This document shows positions 48,970-57,988 of a DNA stretch of 64,000 nucleotides, piece after piece. The notes under the pieces are model-generated. The model saw nothing but the letters and a program-made list of their open reading frames with translations, ran no database searches and was not told the DNA's origin. Positions within the stretch are counted from its first letter, which is position 1, and each line of letters begins with the position of its first letter. Origin of the DNA: Marichromatium purpuratum 984 (lineage in GTDB: Bacteria; Pseudomonadota; Gammaproteobacteria; Chromatiales; Chromatiaceae); the NCBI RefSeq assembly GCF_000224005.2, contig NZ_CP007031.1, positions 3,678,001 through 3,742,000 on the forward strand, in the 5' to 3' direction. The translations under genes were made by a program, and so were the position numbers.

Positions 48970-49580
48970 TGCACCGCCCCCTCGTCGAGATAGCGATAGG
49001 TCTTGACGATGGCATCGAGCGAGAGCTTGCGCCCCGCCTCGGCGACATCCCGGTCGCGACCGCCGGGCTGCTCGATCTCGATGTCGTGGATGGTGACGAT
49101 GCGCGGCAGCGCCGCGAGCCCGCTGATGAATCGACCGAACTCGTGATAGCTGCCGTTGACACGGATACGGATCGGCAGCTCGGCGTAGAAGTCGCGCTGG
49201 TTCTCGCCCTCGGGCTCGAAGCGCTCGAACTCCAGCCCGTTGGCCAGCCCGGTCTGGGAGACATCGATCAGCAGCGAGGCGACCTCGGTCTTGTTCGGCA
49301 GCTGACGCAACATGGCGCCGAACGACTCTTCCATCTCGGCGAGCTGCTGCCGATAGCCGGCGAGGTTGGCGGCCTTGCGCTGCTTCTTCTCGAAGTCGGC
49401 GCGCAGCTGCTGTTCCTGACGCTCGGTGGTCTCGAGCAGCATCAGCTGATTCTTGATGTCGAAATGGTAGGCTGCGACGCCGAGCAGCAGACAACCGACC
49501 GCGATCACCGCCGCCTTGGCCGGCAACGGCCAGTCACCGATGGTGCTGAGATCGAGTTCGTTGAGCTGATTCAGATCCAT
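48966..49580 (-). CDS. pilO: Type IV pilus assembly protein PilO
   Basis: 204 residues. One N-terminal membrane helix (about residues 21-41, KAAVIAVGCLLLGVAAYHF), a coiled coil (ETTERQEQQLRADFEKKQRK) and a ferredoxin-like periplasmic domain. It forms a heterodimer with PilN in the alignment subcomplex. The ATG at 49580 is chosen; an open frame runs upstream but begins in the gap after pilN. Confidence 0.93.
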   Translation of the reverse strand: MDLNQLNELDLSTIGDWPLPAKAAVIAVGCLLLGVAAYHFDIKNQLMLLETTERQEQQLRADFEKKQRKAANLAGYRQQLAEMEESFGAMLRQLPNKTEVASLLIDVSQTGLANGLEFERFEPEGENQRDFYAELPIRIRVNGSYHEFGRFISGLAALPRIVTIHDIEIEQPGGRDRDVAEAGRKLSLDAIVKTYRYLDEGAVQ

Positions 49581-49635
49581 GACGGTCTCCACCGCGTCGC
49601 GATCTCCGTCGGGAGCGATCCGCCCGTCCCGCCGA

Positions 49636-50205
49636 TCATGTCGACTGGTCCTCGTCCTCGCCACCGGGGCGGACCTGATCGAAGGACAGCCGGAAGTGGC
49701 TCAGTCCGGTCCCGGTCTTGTCCTTGTTCTCGATCAGCATCAGTCGCGGATTGCCGACCCAGGTCGCTGACTCGATGCTGCTCATGAAGGCCGAGACCCG
49801 GGCGTTGGACTGGGCGCGCCCCTCGACCACCACCGAGCGCCCCTTCTGCTCGAGACGATTGAGATAGACCCCCTCGGGGATGGTCACCACCAGCTCTTCG
49901 AAGAGGTGGACGATCTCGGGCCGACTCTGCTGCAGGTTCTGGATGACCTCCATGCGCGCGAGCAGATCGGCCTTGGTCTGCTCGAGCCGGTCGATCTCAC
50001 GGATTTTGCGCTTGAGCTGGGCGATTTCCTGCTGCAACAGCTGGTTGCGACTCTCCTGATAGGCGATGCGCCCGTCATAATGGAGATGTACCAACACCGC
50101 CAGCACCAGGGTCGCACCGAGCGCCGCACCGGCGGCGATCGCCAGCTCCTTCTTGCGCCGCTGCCGCGCCTCCTCGCGCCACGGCAGCAGGTTGATCCGT
50201 GGCAT
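49636..50205 (-). CDS. pilN: Type IV pilus assembly protein PilN
   Basis: 189 residues. The N-terminal motif PRINLLPWREEARQRRKK is the PilM-binding peptide. A membrane helix (about 21-43) and a coiled coil follow, then the periplasmic ferredoxin-like domain. It binds PilM in the cytosol and PilO in the periplasm. It starts 2 bases after the pilM stop. Confidence 0.95.
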   Translation of the reverse strand: MPRINLLPWREEARQRRKKELAIAAGAALGATLVLAVLVHLHYDGRIAYQESRNQLLQQEIAQLKRKIREIDRLEQTKADLLARMEVIQNLQQSRPEIVHLFEELVVTIPEGVYLNRLEQKGRSVVVEGRAQSNARVSAFMSSIESATWVGNPRLMLIENKDKTGTGLSHFRLSFDQVRPGGEDEDQST

Positions 50206-50207
50206 CT

Positions 50208-51275
50208 CTAGTCCACTCCCCGCAGGGCCAGGCCGAGCGCGAGCATCATCCCCGGCGCCTCGCGCATCAACGCCTGGGCGTCGAGCGTCGGGGCCAGGGT
50301 CATGCGCGCGAAGGGATTGGCGATGGTGGTCGGAATACGCAGTCGCTCGCCGACGAGCTGATCGAGCCGGGGCAGCGAGGCCACGCCGCCGGAGATCACC
50401 AGCCGGTCGACCCGGTTGTAGCTGGTGCCCGAATAGAAGAACTGCAGCGCACGACCGATCTGTTGCGCCAGCGCCTCCTTGAAGGGCGCGAGCACGTCGA
50501 TATCGTAGCCCTCGGCGACATCGCCATCGAGGATCTTCTGTGCCGCCTGCTCGCGTGAGAAACCGTAGCGGCGCTGCACCTCGTCACGCAGCTGCTGACC
50601 GCCGAAGTTCTGCTCGCGGGTATAGACGATGCGCCCCTCGTGGAGGACGTGCAGGGTGGTGGTGGCGCTGCCGATGTCGGCCAGGGCGACGGTCGCGCCC
50701 GGCTCGCCGTCCTCGTCGAGCAGCAGCGCGCAGGCGTTCTCCATGGCATAGGCCTCGACATCGACGATCGCCGGCACCAGCCCGGCGGTCTCGAGAGCGT
50801 TGACCCGGTCGTCGACGTTCTCGGTACGCGAGGCGGCGAGCAGCACGTCGATCATCCCCGGACTGGTCTCCGAGGGGCCGACCACCTCGAAGTCGAGATT
50901 GACCTCCTCGAGCGGATAGGGGATGTACTGGTCGGCCTCGAGTTCGATCTGGCTCTCCAGCTCGGCGTCCTCGAGTCCACCCGGCATCACGATCATCTTG
51001 GTGATCACCGCCGAGCCGGCCACCGCCACGGCGGCGCGCTTGGTGGCGGTGCCCGAGCGACTCACCGCGCGGGCGATGGTCTCGCCCACCGCCTCGGACT
51101 CGACGATCTTCTTCTCGGCGACCGCGTTGGCCGGCAGCGGCTCGATGGCGAAGTGCTCGAGTCGCAACCCGCTCGAGGCGCCAGCGTGCCCGCGCGAGAG
51201 TTCGATGAGCTTGACCGAGGTCGAGCCGATATCGATACCGATCAATGTGCGGTTCTTGCTGATGAGGCCGAACAT
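50208..51275 (-). CDS. pilM: Type IV pilus assembly protein PilM
   Basis: 355 residues. Cytosolic actin-like (FtsA-like) ATP-binding protein with phosphate 1 loop LIGIDIGSTSVKLIEL, phosphate 2 loop VALADIGSATTTLHVL and VISGGVASLPRLD. It binds the PilN N-terminus. First gene of pilMNOPQ. In many gammaproteobacteria ponA lies divergently before it; here a conserved hypothetical gene does. Confidence 0.95.
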   Translation of the reverse strand: MFGLISKNRTLIGIDIGSTSVKLIELSRGHAGASSGLRLEHFAIEPLPANAVAEKKIVESEAVGETIARAVSRSGTATKRAAVAVAGSAVITKMIVMPGGLEDAELESQIELEADQYIPYPLEEVNLDFEVVGPSETSPGMIDVLLAASRTENVDDRVNALETAGLVPAIVDVEAYAMENACALLLDEDGEPGATVALADIGSATTTLHVLHEGRIVYTREQNFGGQQLRDEVQRRYGFSREQAAQKILDGDVAEGYDIDVLAPFKEALAQQIGRALQFFYSGTSYNRVDRLVISGGVASLPRLDQLVGERLRIPTTIANPFARMTLAPTLDAQALMREAPGMMLALGLALRGVD

Positions 51276-51590
51276 CCAGTGATCTCGTCTGCTCGATCGT
51301 ACCCGAAGCGGGTAAACCGACTTCTACGATAATGGCTCTAAAGATATCAAAATTTTGCGCTTTCGCGAGTACTCATCGTCGCAACGGACATCCTCGCAGC
51401 ACCGGCACCCGATCCGCATCCCGACAACCGAGCGCATCCTCGCACCACGCGCGGGGCCGGTGCCGGAGCACCCGCCGAACATCCTTCCGCCACCGCCGTT
51501 GGCCATGCTAGTGTCGATGCCGACACCGGCGTGACAACGCCCGGGATGATCGTCCACAGGTCCGCGGCGAACGAGCAGAGGGGTTCAGCG
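51276..51590. other. Divergent intergenic region pilM / hypothetical
   Basis: 315 bases between two divergently read genes. An AT-rich spot (51330-51360, including GATATCAAAATTTT) probably carries the pilM promoter. No clear -35/-10 pair could be fixed. Confidence 0.45.
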
Positions 51591-52199
51591 ATGACCGCAC
51601 GAGCGCGCACCGATGCCCTGCGCGCGCGAATGGCCTACGAGGCCGCGCGCATCATGATCGAACAGGGCCTGTCCGACTTCGACCGAGCCAGACGCAAGGC
51701 CGCCACCCGCACCGGCATCCGCGACCGTCGCCACTGGCCGGACAACGAGACCGTGCAGGAGGCACTGCTGACCCAGCGCCGGCTGTTCCGCGACGACGAC
51801 GACGCACAGCTGCGACGGATGCGCGAAGCCGCCGCCGGGGCGATGCGCAACCTTGCCGACTTCTCGCCGCGACTGGTCGGCGCGGCGCTGCAGGGTGTCG
51901 GCGACCCCAGCCTCGGCGTCGAGCTGCTGCTCTATGCCGAGCGCCCCGAGGACGTGCTCTTCCGTCTCCACGACCAGGGCATCCCCTGGGACGAGGGCGA
52001 GCGCACCCTGCGCTACCCCGGCGGCACCCGCACCGCCCACCCCGCCTTCAGCTTCGTCGCCGGCGACCAGTCCTTCGAGCTGATCGTGCTGCCGCCACGG
52101 GCGCGGCGCCAGCCGCCGCTCGACCCGATCGACGATCGACCCTGGCGCGGCGCCGACCTCCCGGCCCTGGAGCGGCTGCTCGCCGAGCCCCGCGTCTGA
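51591..52199 (+). CDS. Conserved hypothetical protein
   Basis: 202 residues, the only plus-strand gene between 15 and 64 kb. The ATG lies 8 bases after GAGGGG. The N-terminal half is Arg- and Ala-rich and helical (ARMAYEAARIMIEQGLSDFD). The second half holds SLGVELLLYAERPEDVLFRL, TLRYPGG and ELIVLPPRARRQPPLDPI. I recall relatives in gammaproteobacteria, some annotated as nucleotidyltransferase-like, but I cannot confirm a catalytic motif. There is no signal peptide. It converges on gspK with 10 bases between stops. Confidence 0.75.
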   Translation: MTARARTDALRARMAYEAARIMIEQGLSDFDRARRKAATRTGIRDRRHWPDNETVQEALLTQRRLFRDDDDAQLRRMREAAAGAMRNLADFSPRLVGAALQGVGDPSLGVELLLYAERPEDVLFRLHDQGIPWDEGERTLRYPGGTRTAHPAFSFVAGDQSFELIVLPPRARRQPPLDPIDDRPWRGADLPALERLLAEPRV

Positions 52200-52209
52200 C
52201 CCGCTCGAC

Positions 52210-53049
52210 TCAGGCGCCGGGATAGACGAGACGACGCCAACGCACGCGATAGGGGCGCCCCGGATCGGCGCTGAGTTCGAGCAGCGCCAGCAGCCGCCAG
52301 CCACCGTCGCGGGCGCGCACCTCGACGCGATAGCGCGGCCCACCGCGCAGCCTGGGATCGGTCTCGCGCGCCGCACGCAACGCTTGCGCCTGCTCCAGCC
52401 CGAGACCGTCGAGCGCGGCGAGCACCGCCGCCGGGGCGAAGGCGCGCGCGATCCCGCCAGCGTCACCCGTCACCCGCGTCAGCGGCGCCAGCGCCGCGAC
52501 CAGCTCGGGCGTCATCCCCGGCAACAGCGCCAACTCGTCGACTAGCGGCAGATCGCCGTCACGGGCCCCGAAGGCACGCCCCAGGGCGCGATAGTCGGCG
52601 TCCTCGGCACCCCCGGCGCGGGTCAGCGCATCGCCATCGCGCCAGTCGACGATCACCGCCGCCAGCCGCACGGCCCGCCCCGGCTCGACCCCGAGCACCC
52701 GCAACAGGTCGGCGAGCCGCGCCGGGTCGGCGCGGTTGAGATCGATCAGCCCGCCAAGGTCCTGGATGCGGACCTCCAGCCGCTCGCCGCCGAAGGTCCA
52801 GGGATGGGGCGTGGCGCCCCCCCGCCACAGCGGCCCGTCGAGCCGTCCCGGCGGCAGCGTCAGGCGCAGCGCCACCTCGGCGAGCGCGGCATCGGCGGCG
52901 GCGCGGAAGCGCGCGGCGGCGAGCGCGTTGTCGACCAGCGCCAGCTCGCTGCGCCCGGTAGCGGTCAACCCGGCGGCCATCACCGTCAGCAGCGCCAGCA
53001 CCCAGAGCACCAACAGCAGCGCCACCCCGCGCTGACGCGGCGCGCTCAT
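52210..53049 (-). CDS. gspK: Type II secretion minor pseudopilin GspK
   Basis: 279 residues. Prepilin-type N-terminus RQRGVALLLVLWVLALLTVM with the cleavage Gly before V. A large GspK domain follows, including LIDLNRADPARLADLLR and the helix-hairpin-helix-like LVDELALLPGMTPEL. It caps the pseudopilus tip with GspI and GspJ. ATGA overlap with gspJ. It is the last gsp gene; gspL, gspM and gspD do not follow. Confidence 0.92.
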   Translation of the reverse strand: MSAPRQRGVALLLVLWVLALLTVMAAGLTATGRSELALVDNALAAARFRAAADAALAEVALRLTLPPGRLDGPLWRGGATPHPWTFGGERLEVRIQDLGGLIDLNRADPARLADLLRVLGVEPGRAVRLAAVIVDWRDGDALTRAGGAEDADYRALGRAFGARDGDLPLVDELALLPGMTPELVAALAPLTRVTGDAGGIARAFAPAAVLAALDGLGLEQAQALRAARETDPRLRGGPRYRVEVRARDGGWRLLALLELSADPGRPYRVRWRRLVYPGA

Positions 53050-53747
53050 CGTGCCCCCTCATCGGCGAGCGCCACCACCAGCTCGGGCCAGTCGAGCGCT
53101 GGGGTGCGCAGCCGCATCCGCACCAATCGCGGCGGGCGCGGCTGCGCCAGCCAGTCGCGATGCCAGGCCGGACCCGACTCGCCCTCGCGGGTGCCGTAAT
53201 AGGCCAGCTCGAAGCGCATCGGCCCCTCCAGCAGCAGGGTCCGGCCGAAGGCGCCATCGTCCAGGTCCAGCGCCTCGCCCGGCGCGCCGGGTGCGGGCGG
53301 TCCAGCGGCCAGCGCCACCCAGGGCGGCGTGCCGGACGCGCCGGCGAGCACCTCGGGGTGGAACAGCCAGTGGGTGAGCATCAGCGCCTCGCCGCGCGGA
53401 CCCCGCTCGCGGGTCAGACGCAGCAGATGCAGACCGGGCAGGCCGACATGGGTCGACAAGGGCGCGACCCACTCCAGACGCTCGGCGTCGCCGGCGAACA
53501 CCGGGTGCACGCCGTCCTCGGAAGTCAATGACAACGCCCGCCCCTGGCGCAGCGCGCGACCGACGAAGCCGTGCACCGCGCGCAGCTCGGCGAGCGCCTC
53601 GACACGCGCGTCAACCGTCTCCCAGGTGCGCGCGCCGAGGCGCAGCCCGGCGAACACCAGGGTCGCGATCAGCCCGAGCAGCGCCAGCGCCACCAACAGT
53701 TCGAGCAGGGTGAAGCCGCGCACGCGGCGGCGCGAGACCAGGCTCAT
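53046..53747 (-). CDS. gspJ: Type II secretion minor pseudopilin GspJ
   Basis: 233 residues. Prepilin N-terminus RVRGFTLLELLVALALLGLI with Glu at +5. The domain starting ARTWETVDARVEALAELRAV is usual for GspJ. It is part of the pseudopilus tip. ATGA overlap with both neighbours. Confidence 0.93.
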   Translation of the reverse strand: MSLVSRRRVRGFTLLELLVALALLGLIATLVFAGLRLGARTWETVDARVEALAELRAVHGFVGRALRQGRALSLTSEDGVHPVFAGDAERLEWVAPLSTHVGLPGLHLLRLTRERGPRGEALMLTHWLFHPEVLAGASGTPPWVALAAGPPAPGAPGEALDLDDGAFGRTLLLEGPMRFELAYYGTREGESGPAWHRDWLAQPRPPRLVRMRLRTPALDWPELVVALADEGAR

Positions 53748-54136
53748 GGCAGCGGCGCACCGAGACGCTGAGTGGGCAGTACCACCCGACGCTCGCGCCC
53801 GGCCTCGTCCCAGCGCACCCGCGCCTCGACCCGGTAGGGCTGGGGATCGCCGGCGGCGAGCCCGGCGCGCGCCAGCGGGATCACCGCCAGACTCCAGCGC
53901 AGCCCCGCCGTCTCGCCGCCCTCGATCACCCCGGGGACGAGATCGACGGCGCCGCCCTCGACCAGCGCCAGGCGTGACTCGGCGAGCGCCGAGGCGCGTG
54001 CCAGCATGGCCGCGCGCTGACTAGCGAGCGAGGCACGCGAGAAGATCTCCAGCAGCACCCCGAGGGCGAGGGCGAGGATGGCGAAGGCGACCACCGCCTC
54101 GAGCAACGAGAAGCCACGCTCGCGCGCCCGGCTCAT
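53744..54136 (-). CDS. gspI: Type II secretion minor pseudopilin GspI
   Basis: 130 residues. Prepilin N-terminus RERGFSLLEAVVAFAILALA with Glu at +5, and the small GspI domain (AESRLALVEG, LRWSLAVIPL). It initiates pseudopilus assembly with J and K. ATGA overlaps at both ends. Confidence 0.93.
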   Translation of the reverse strand: MSRARERGFSLLEAVVAFAILALALGVLLEIFSRASLASQRAAMLARASALAESRLALVEGGAVDLVPGVIEGGETAGLRWSLAVIPLARAGLAAGDPQPYRVEARVRWDEAGRERRVVLPTQRLGAPLP

Positions 54137-54588
54137 GGCGCGCTCCAGGGGGCCATGCGCACCCGCCCGGTGAGCCAGTGCACCCCGACCTGATAGCCAC
54201 GCCCCTCGGCGCTCAGCACGATGCGCCCGCCGCTCGAACTGCCGTCGGGGAAGAAGCGGATGGCCCCGGCGCGCGCACCGACCAGCTCGCCGCGGGCCGT
54301 CTCCAGACGCAGCGCCAGACGCTGCGGCAACTGCACCGGCGCCGCGCCTGGCGGCTCCAGCCGGTGCGTGGCGGGGCGCACCAGCAGCGCCTCGGCGCGG
54401 GCCTCGCGGATCGCCCGCTCGCGGGTCAGGCGCAACGCCGCCACCGTGCGCCGCGCCGCGGCCTTGGCCTCGACCCCGGGCAGCGCGGCGCTGAAGACGC
54501 CGGGGAGCGCGGTGAGCACCAGGGCGAGGATCGCCAGCACCACTAGGAGTTCGACCAGGGTGAAGCCGGGCGCGCGAGCGGCGCGCAC
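54133..54588 (-). CDS. gspH: Type II secretion minor pseudopilin GspH
   Basis: 151 residues from GTG at 54588, 4 bases after the gspG stop. An upstream ATG in the frame lies inside gspG and is less likely. Prepilin N-terminus RAPGFTLVELLVVLAILALV with Glu at +5. The GspH domain contains RLTRERAIREARAEALLV and AIRFFPDGSSSGGRI, the latter a hallmark of GspH/FimT. ATGA overlap with gspI. Confidence 0.9.
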   Translation of the reverse strand: MRAARAPGFTLVELLVVLAILALVLTALPGVFSAALPGVEAKAAARRTVAALRLTRERAIREARAEALLVRPATHRLEPPGAAPVQLPQRLALRLETARGELVGARAGAIRFFPDGSSSGGRIVLSAEGRGYQVGVHWLTGRVRMAPWSAP

Positions 54589-54592
54589 GCGC

Positions 54593-55018
54593 TCAGTCCC
54601 AGCTGTGGAGGTCGGCGCTTTCGCCCTCGCCGCCCTCGCGGTTGTCGGCACCGAAGGACCACAGGTCGAAGCCGCCGTGCTCGCCGGGGAAGCGGTAATG
54701 ATAGGGGTTGCCCCAAGGGTCGGCGGGCACCTCGCCCTTGGTGAGATAGGGGCCGTTCCAGGTGTCGAGGTCGGCGGTATTGCGCACCAGCGCCTCGAGC
54801 CCCTCGCTGGTGCTCGGATAGCGCCCGACCTCGAGCCGGTAGAGATCGAGGGTGGCGGCGAGGCTGTCGATCTGCAGCTTGGCGGTCTTGCTCTTGGAGC
54901 TGTCGAGGAACTTCATCACCTGAGGGCCGACCACCCCGGCGAGCAGCCCGAGGATGGCGAGCACTACCAGCAGCTCGACCAGGGTGAAACCGTACATACG
55001 CGAACGCTGAGAATCCAT
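54593..55018 (-). CDS. gspG: Type II secretion major pseudopilin GspG
   Basis: 141 residues. Prepilin N-terminus RMYGFTLVELLVVLAILGLL. The C-terminal calcium-binding region typical of GspG includes DPWGNPYHYRFPGEHGGFDL and FGADNREGGEGE. It is the main pseudopilus subunit. The ATG at 55018 gives the usual short leader. It is separated from gspF by 77 bases. Confidence 0.94.
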   Translation of the reverse strand: MDSQRSRMYGFTLVELLVVLAILGLLAGVVGPQVMKFLDSSKSKTAKLQIDSLAATLDLYRLEVGRYPSTSEGLEALVRNTADLDTWNGPYLTKGEVPADPWGNPYHYRFPGEHGGFDLWSFGADNREGGEGESADLHSWD

Positions 55019-55095
55019 GGCAATGCCGATACGCGAGTGAAGGGGAGGCCATTCTAGAGGGCCGGGGAAAGCACGGGCAAACGCCCGCGCCGACC

Positions 55096-56304
55096 TCACA
55101 CCACCAGAGCGTTGGCGCCGAGGATGGCACCGAGGATCGACAGGATGATGCCGGCGACCACCACCCCGAGCCCAAGGATTAGCGCCGGTTCGAGCAACGC
55201 GAGCAGCCGCTGCACCGCGGCGCGGGTCTCGCGGTCGTAGATCGCCGCGACCTTCGCCAGCACCGGCTCCAGCCCGCCCGACTCCTCACCGACCCGGACC
55301 ATCTGCAGCGCCAGCGGCGGCAGCGCCTGGTGGCGCGCCAGCGGACCGGCCAGACCACGCCCGCGACGCAGCTCGTCGCCGGCGGCCTCGAGCCGTTCGG
55401 CGAGCGCGCGGTTGGTCACCACCTCGCGGGCCAGGTCGAGCGCACCGGCCAGCGGCAGACCGTTGCCGAGCAGGGTAGCGAGGGTGTGACAGAGCCGCGC
55501 CGTCTCCAGCCGCCACAGCAGCGCGCCGACCAGCGGCAGCCCGAGCAGGCGGCGATCGAGCCGGACGCGGCGCGCCGGGTCCTCCAGCCAGCGTTCGAGC
55601 GCCAGGGCGATCGGCGCGGGCAGACAGAGCAGCACCCACCAAGAGTCGCGCAGCAGCTCGCCGAGACCGATGAGAATGCGGGTCGAGCGCGGCAGGGTCG
55701 CGCCCATGTCGGCGAACAGCCCGGCGAACTGGGGGACGACGAAGATCAGCAGCAGGGCCACCGTCAGCCCCGCCACCGCGACCAGGATCGCCGGGTAGAC
55801 CAGCGCCGAGATCACCGTCTGGCGCAGCTCGGCGACGCGCTCGAGATAGTCGGCCAGGCTCCCCAGCACGCGATCGAGCGCACCGCCGGCCTCGCCCGCG
55901 CGCACCATGCTGACATAGAGCCTGGAGAACTGACCGTCCTGCTCGGCGAGCGCCGCCGAGAAGCTCGCGCCACCGCGCACCCGCTGTTGCAGGTCGCCGA
56001 GCACCCGGGTGGTCGGCCCCGCGGCGGCCAGTTCGATGAGGATCTGCAGCGCGCGGTCGAGGGCCATGCCCGACTCCAGCAGGGTGGCGAGCTGGCGGGT
56101 CAGCGCGGTGACCTCGGCGCGCCCGAGCCGACGGCGGCGACGCGCGCGCAACCGTGCCCGCAGCCCACCGGCCGGGCGCAGCTCCAGCACCAGCAGGCCC
56201 TCGTGCTGCAGCTGCGCGCGCAGTGCCGCCAGATCCGGCGCCTCGCGCTCGCCGTCGAGCGTCTCGCCGTCGAGCCTGACCGCACGGAACTGGAAGCGCG
56301 CCAT
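55096..56304 (-). CDS. gspF: Type II secretion inner-membrane platform protein GspF
   Basis: 402 residues. Two repeats of the GspF domain, each with a cytosolic helical bundle and hydrophobic segments. First: LTRQLATLLESGMALDRALQ. Second: LCHTLATLLGNGLPLAGALD. The C-terminal hydrophobic helix (about 370-395) is present. It is the platform on which GspE turns pseudopilin assembly. 4 bases after gspE. Confidence 0.95.
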   Translation of the reverse strand: MARFQFRAVRLDGETLDGEREAPDLAALRAQLQHEGLLVLELRPAGGLRARLRARRRRRLGRAEVTALTRQLATLLESGMALDRALQILIELAAAGPTTRVLGDLQQRVRGGASFSAALAEQDGQFSRLYVSMVRAGEAGGALDRVLGSLADYLERVAELRQTVISALVYPAILVAVAGLTVALLLIFVVPQFAGLFADMGATLPRSTRILIGLGELLRDSWWVLLCLPAPIALALERWLEDPARRVRLDRRLLGLPLVGALLWRLETARLCHTLATLLGNGLPLAGALDLAREVVTNRALAERLEAAGDELRRGRGLAGPLARHQALPPLALQMVRVGEESGGLEPVLAKVAAIYDRETRAAVQRLLALLEPALILGLGVVVAGIILSILGAILGANALVV

Positions 56305-56308
56305 CGGC

Positions 56309-57988
56309 TCAGCCCTCGGCCACCCGCAGCACCTCCTCGATGCTGGTCAGCCCGGCGCGCGCCTTCGCCACCCCGTCCTCGAACATGGTCACCATGCCCT
56401 CGGCACGGGCGATGCGACGGATTTCGGTGGCCCCGGCGTGATCGAGCACGGCGGCGCGGATCGCCTCGGAGAGGATCAGCAGCTCGCCGATCACCAACCG
56501 GCCATGATAGCCGGTGCCGCGACAGGCATCGCAGCCGACGGCGCGATGGAGGTCGAGCGCATCCGGCGCGAGGCCGAGCCGTGCAGCCAGCTCGGTGTCG
56601 GCGCGGTAGCGCGCACGACAGTGGGGACAGAGCCGCCGCACCAGCCGCTGCGCGAGGATGCCGTTGACGGTGGAGGTCAGCAGATAGTCCTCGACCCCCA
56701 TCTCGAGCAGCCGGGTGGCACCGCTGGCGGCATCGTTGGTGTGCAGGGTGGAGAGCACCAGGTGGCCGGTCAGCGCCGACTGCACCGCGATGCGCGCCGT
56801 CTCCAGGTCGCGCATCTCGCCGACCATGATGACGTCCGGGTCCTGGCGCACGATCGCCCGCAGCGCGCTGGCGAAGGTCATGCCGATGGCCGGGCGCACC
56901 GGGATCTGGTTGATCCCGGCGAGCTGATACTCGACCGGGTCCTCGACGGTGATGATCTTGCGCGACTCGGTGTTGAGCCGCCCGAGCAGGGTGTAGAGGG
57001 TGGTGCTCTTGCCCGAGCCGGTCGGCCCGGTGACCAGGAGGATGCCGTAGGGGTGTTCGAGCACCCGATCGAGCCGCGCGCGCAGCGCACCGTCGAAGCC
57101 GAGGGCATCGAGGTCGAAGCGCACCCGGTCCTTGTCGAGCAGCCGGATCACCAGGCTCTCGCCGAACAGGGTCGGCACCGTGGAGACGCGCAGATCGAGT
57201 TCGCGCCCCTGCACCCGCAGCGGAATGCGTCCGTCCTGCGGCAGGCGGCGCTCGGCGATGTTGAGCCGCGCCATGATCTTGACCCGCGAGATCACCGCCG
57301 CGCTCGAGCGCACCGGCGGCGCCTCGACCGCCTGCAGCACGCCGTCGACGCGATAGCGCACCCGCAGGCTGTCGGCGAAGGGCTCGAGATGGATGTCCGA
57401 GGCGCGCGCCTCGACGGCGCGCTGCAGCAGCTGGTTGACCATGCGGATCACCGGGGCCTCGCTGGCGAGGTCCTTGAGCTGCTCGATGTCGGTGGCGTCG
57501 ATCTCGCCGCTCGGCTCCTCCGGCGCGGGCTCTGGCGCGGTCTCGTAGAGCCGCTCGAAGACCTGCTCGAGCACGCTCGGCAGCGCCACCGCCAGACGTA
57601 CCGGGCCGGCGGCGGCGAGTCGCACCGCCCGGACGACGAAGGGGTCGGCGGGGTTGGCGAGGGCGACCTCCAGCACGCCGTCGCGCTCGGCCAGCGGCAG
57701 CACCCGAGCGTCCTTGAGAAAACGCGGGGTGAAGCGCTCCTCGGCCACCGGCGCACCCGGAAAGCGCTCGGGCTCGACCAGTTCGAGCCCGAGTTCGGCG
57801 GCCAGCGCCTCGGCAAGCGCGCGCTCGGCCACCAACCCGAGACGCAGCAGCATCGGCAGCAACGCCTCGCCACCCTCCTCGGCGAGGCGCCGGGCACGCG
57901 CCAGATCGGGTTCGGTGAGCCGGCCGGCGCGCGCCAGGCGCGCCAGCGCCGCGGACTCGGCCGCGCTCAGCTCGGCGGCGGCAGACAT
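56309..57988 (-). CDS. gspE: Type II secretion assembly ATPase GspE
   Basis: 559 residues. N-terminal N1E domain (to about 150), then the AAA+ core: Walker [17 protein letters not shown] with K327, Asp box [16 protein letters not shown], Walker [15 protein letters not shown] and His box [11 protein letters not shown]. Zinc-binding CxxC pairs are in [10 protein letters not shown] and [13 protein letters not shown]. It powers pseudopilus growth. The ATG at 57988 overlaps the end of the dehydratase gene by 22 bases. Confidence 0.95.
   Translation of the reverse strand: MSAAAELSAAESAALARLARAGRLTEPDLARARRLAEEGGEALLPMLLRLGLVAERALAEALAAELGLELVEPERFPGAPVAEERFTPRFLKDARVLPLAERDGVLEVALANPADPFVVRAVRLAAAGPVRLAVALPSVLEQVFERLYETAPEPAPEEPSGEIDATDIEQLKDLASEAPVIRMVNQLLQRAVEARASDIHLEPFADSLRVRYRVDGVLQAVEAPPVRSSAAVISRVKIMARLNIAERRLPQDGRIPLRVQGRELDLRVSTVPTLFGESLVIRLLDKDRVRFDLDALGFDGALRARLDRVLEHPYGILLVTGPTGSGKSTTLYTLLGRLNTESRKIITVEDPVEYQLAGINQIPVRPAIGMTFASALRAIVRQDPDVIMVGEMRDLETARIAVQSALTGHLVLSTLHTNDAASGATRLLEMGVEDYLLTSTVNGILAQRLVRRLCPHCRARYRADTELAARLGLAPDALDLHRAVGCDACRGTGYHGRLVIGELLILSEAIRAAVLDHAGATEIRRIARAEGMVTMFEDGVAKARAGLTSIEEVLRVAEG

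Noticed and set aside
51591-52199. A firm nucleotidyltransferase call
   Set aside because: No GS-x10-DxD-like motif is visible; left as conserved hypothetical.
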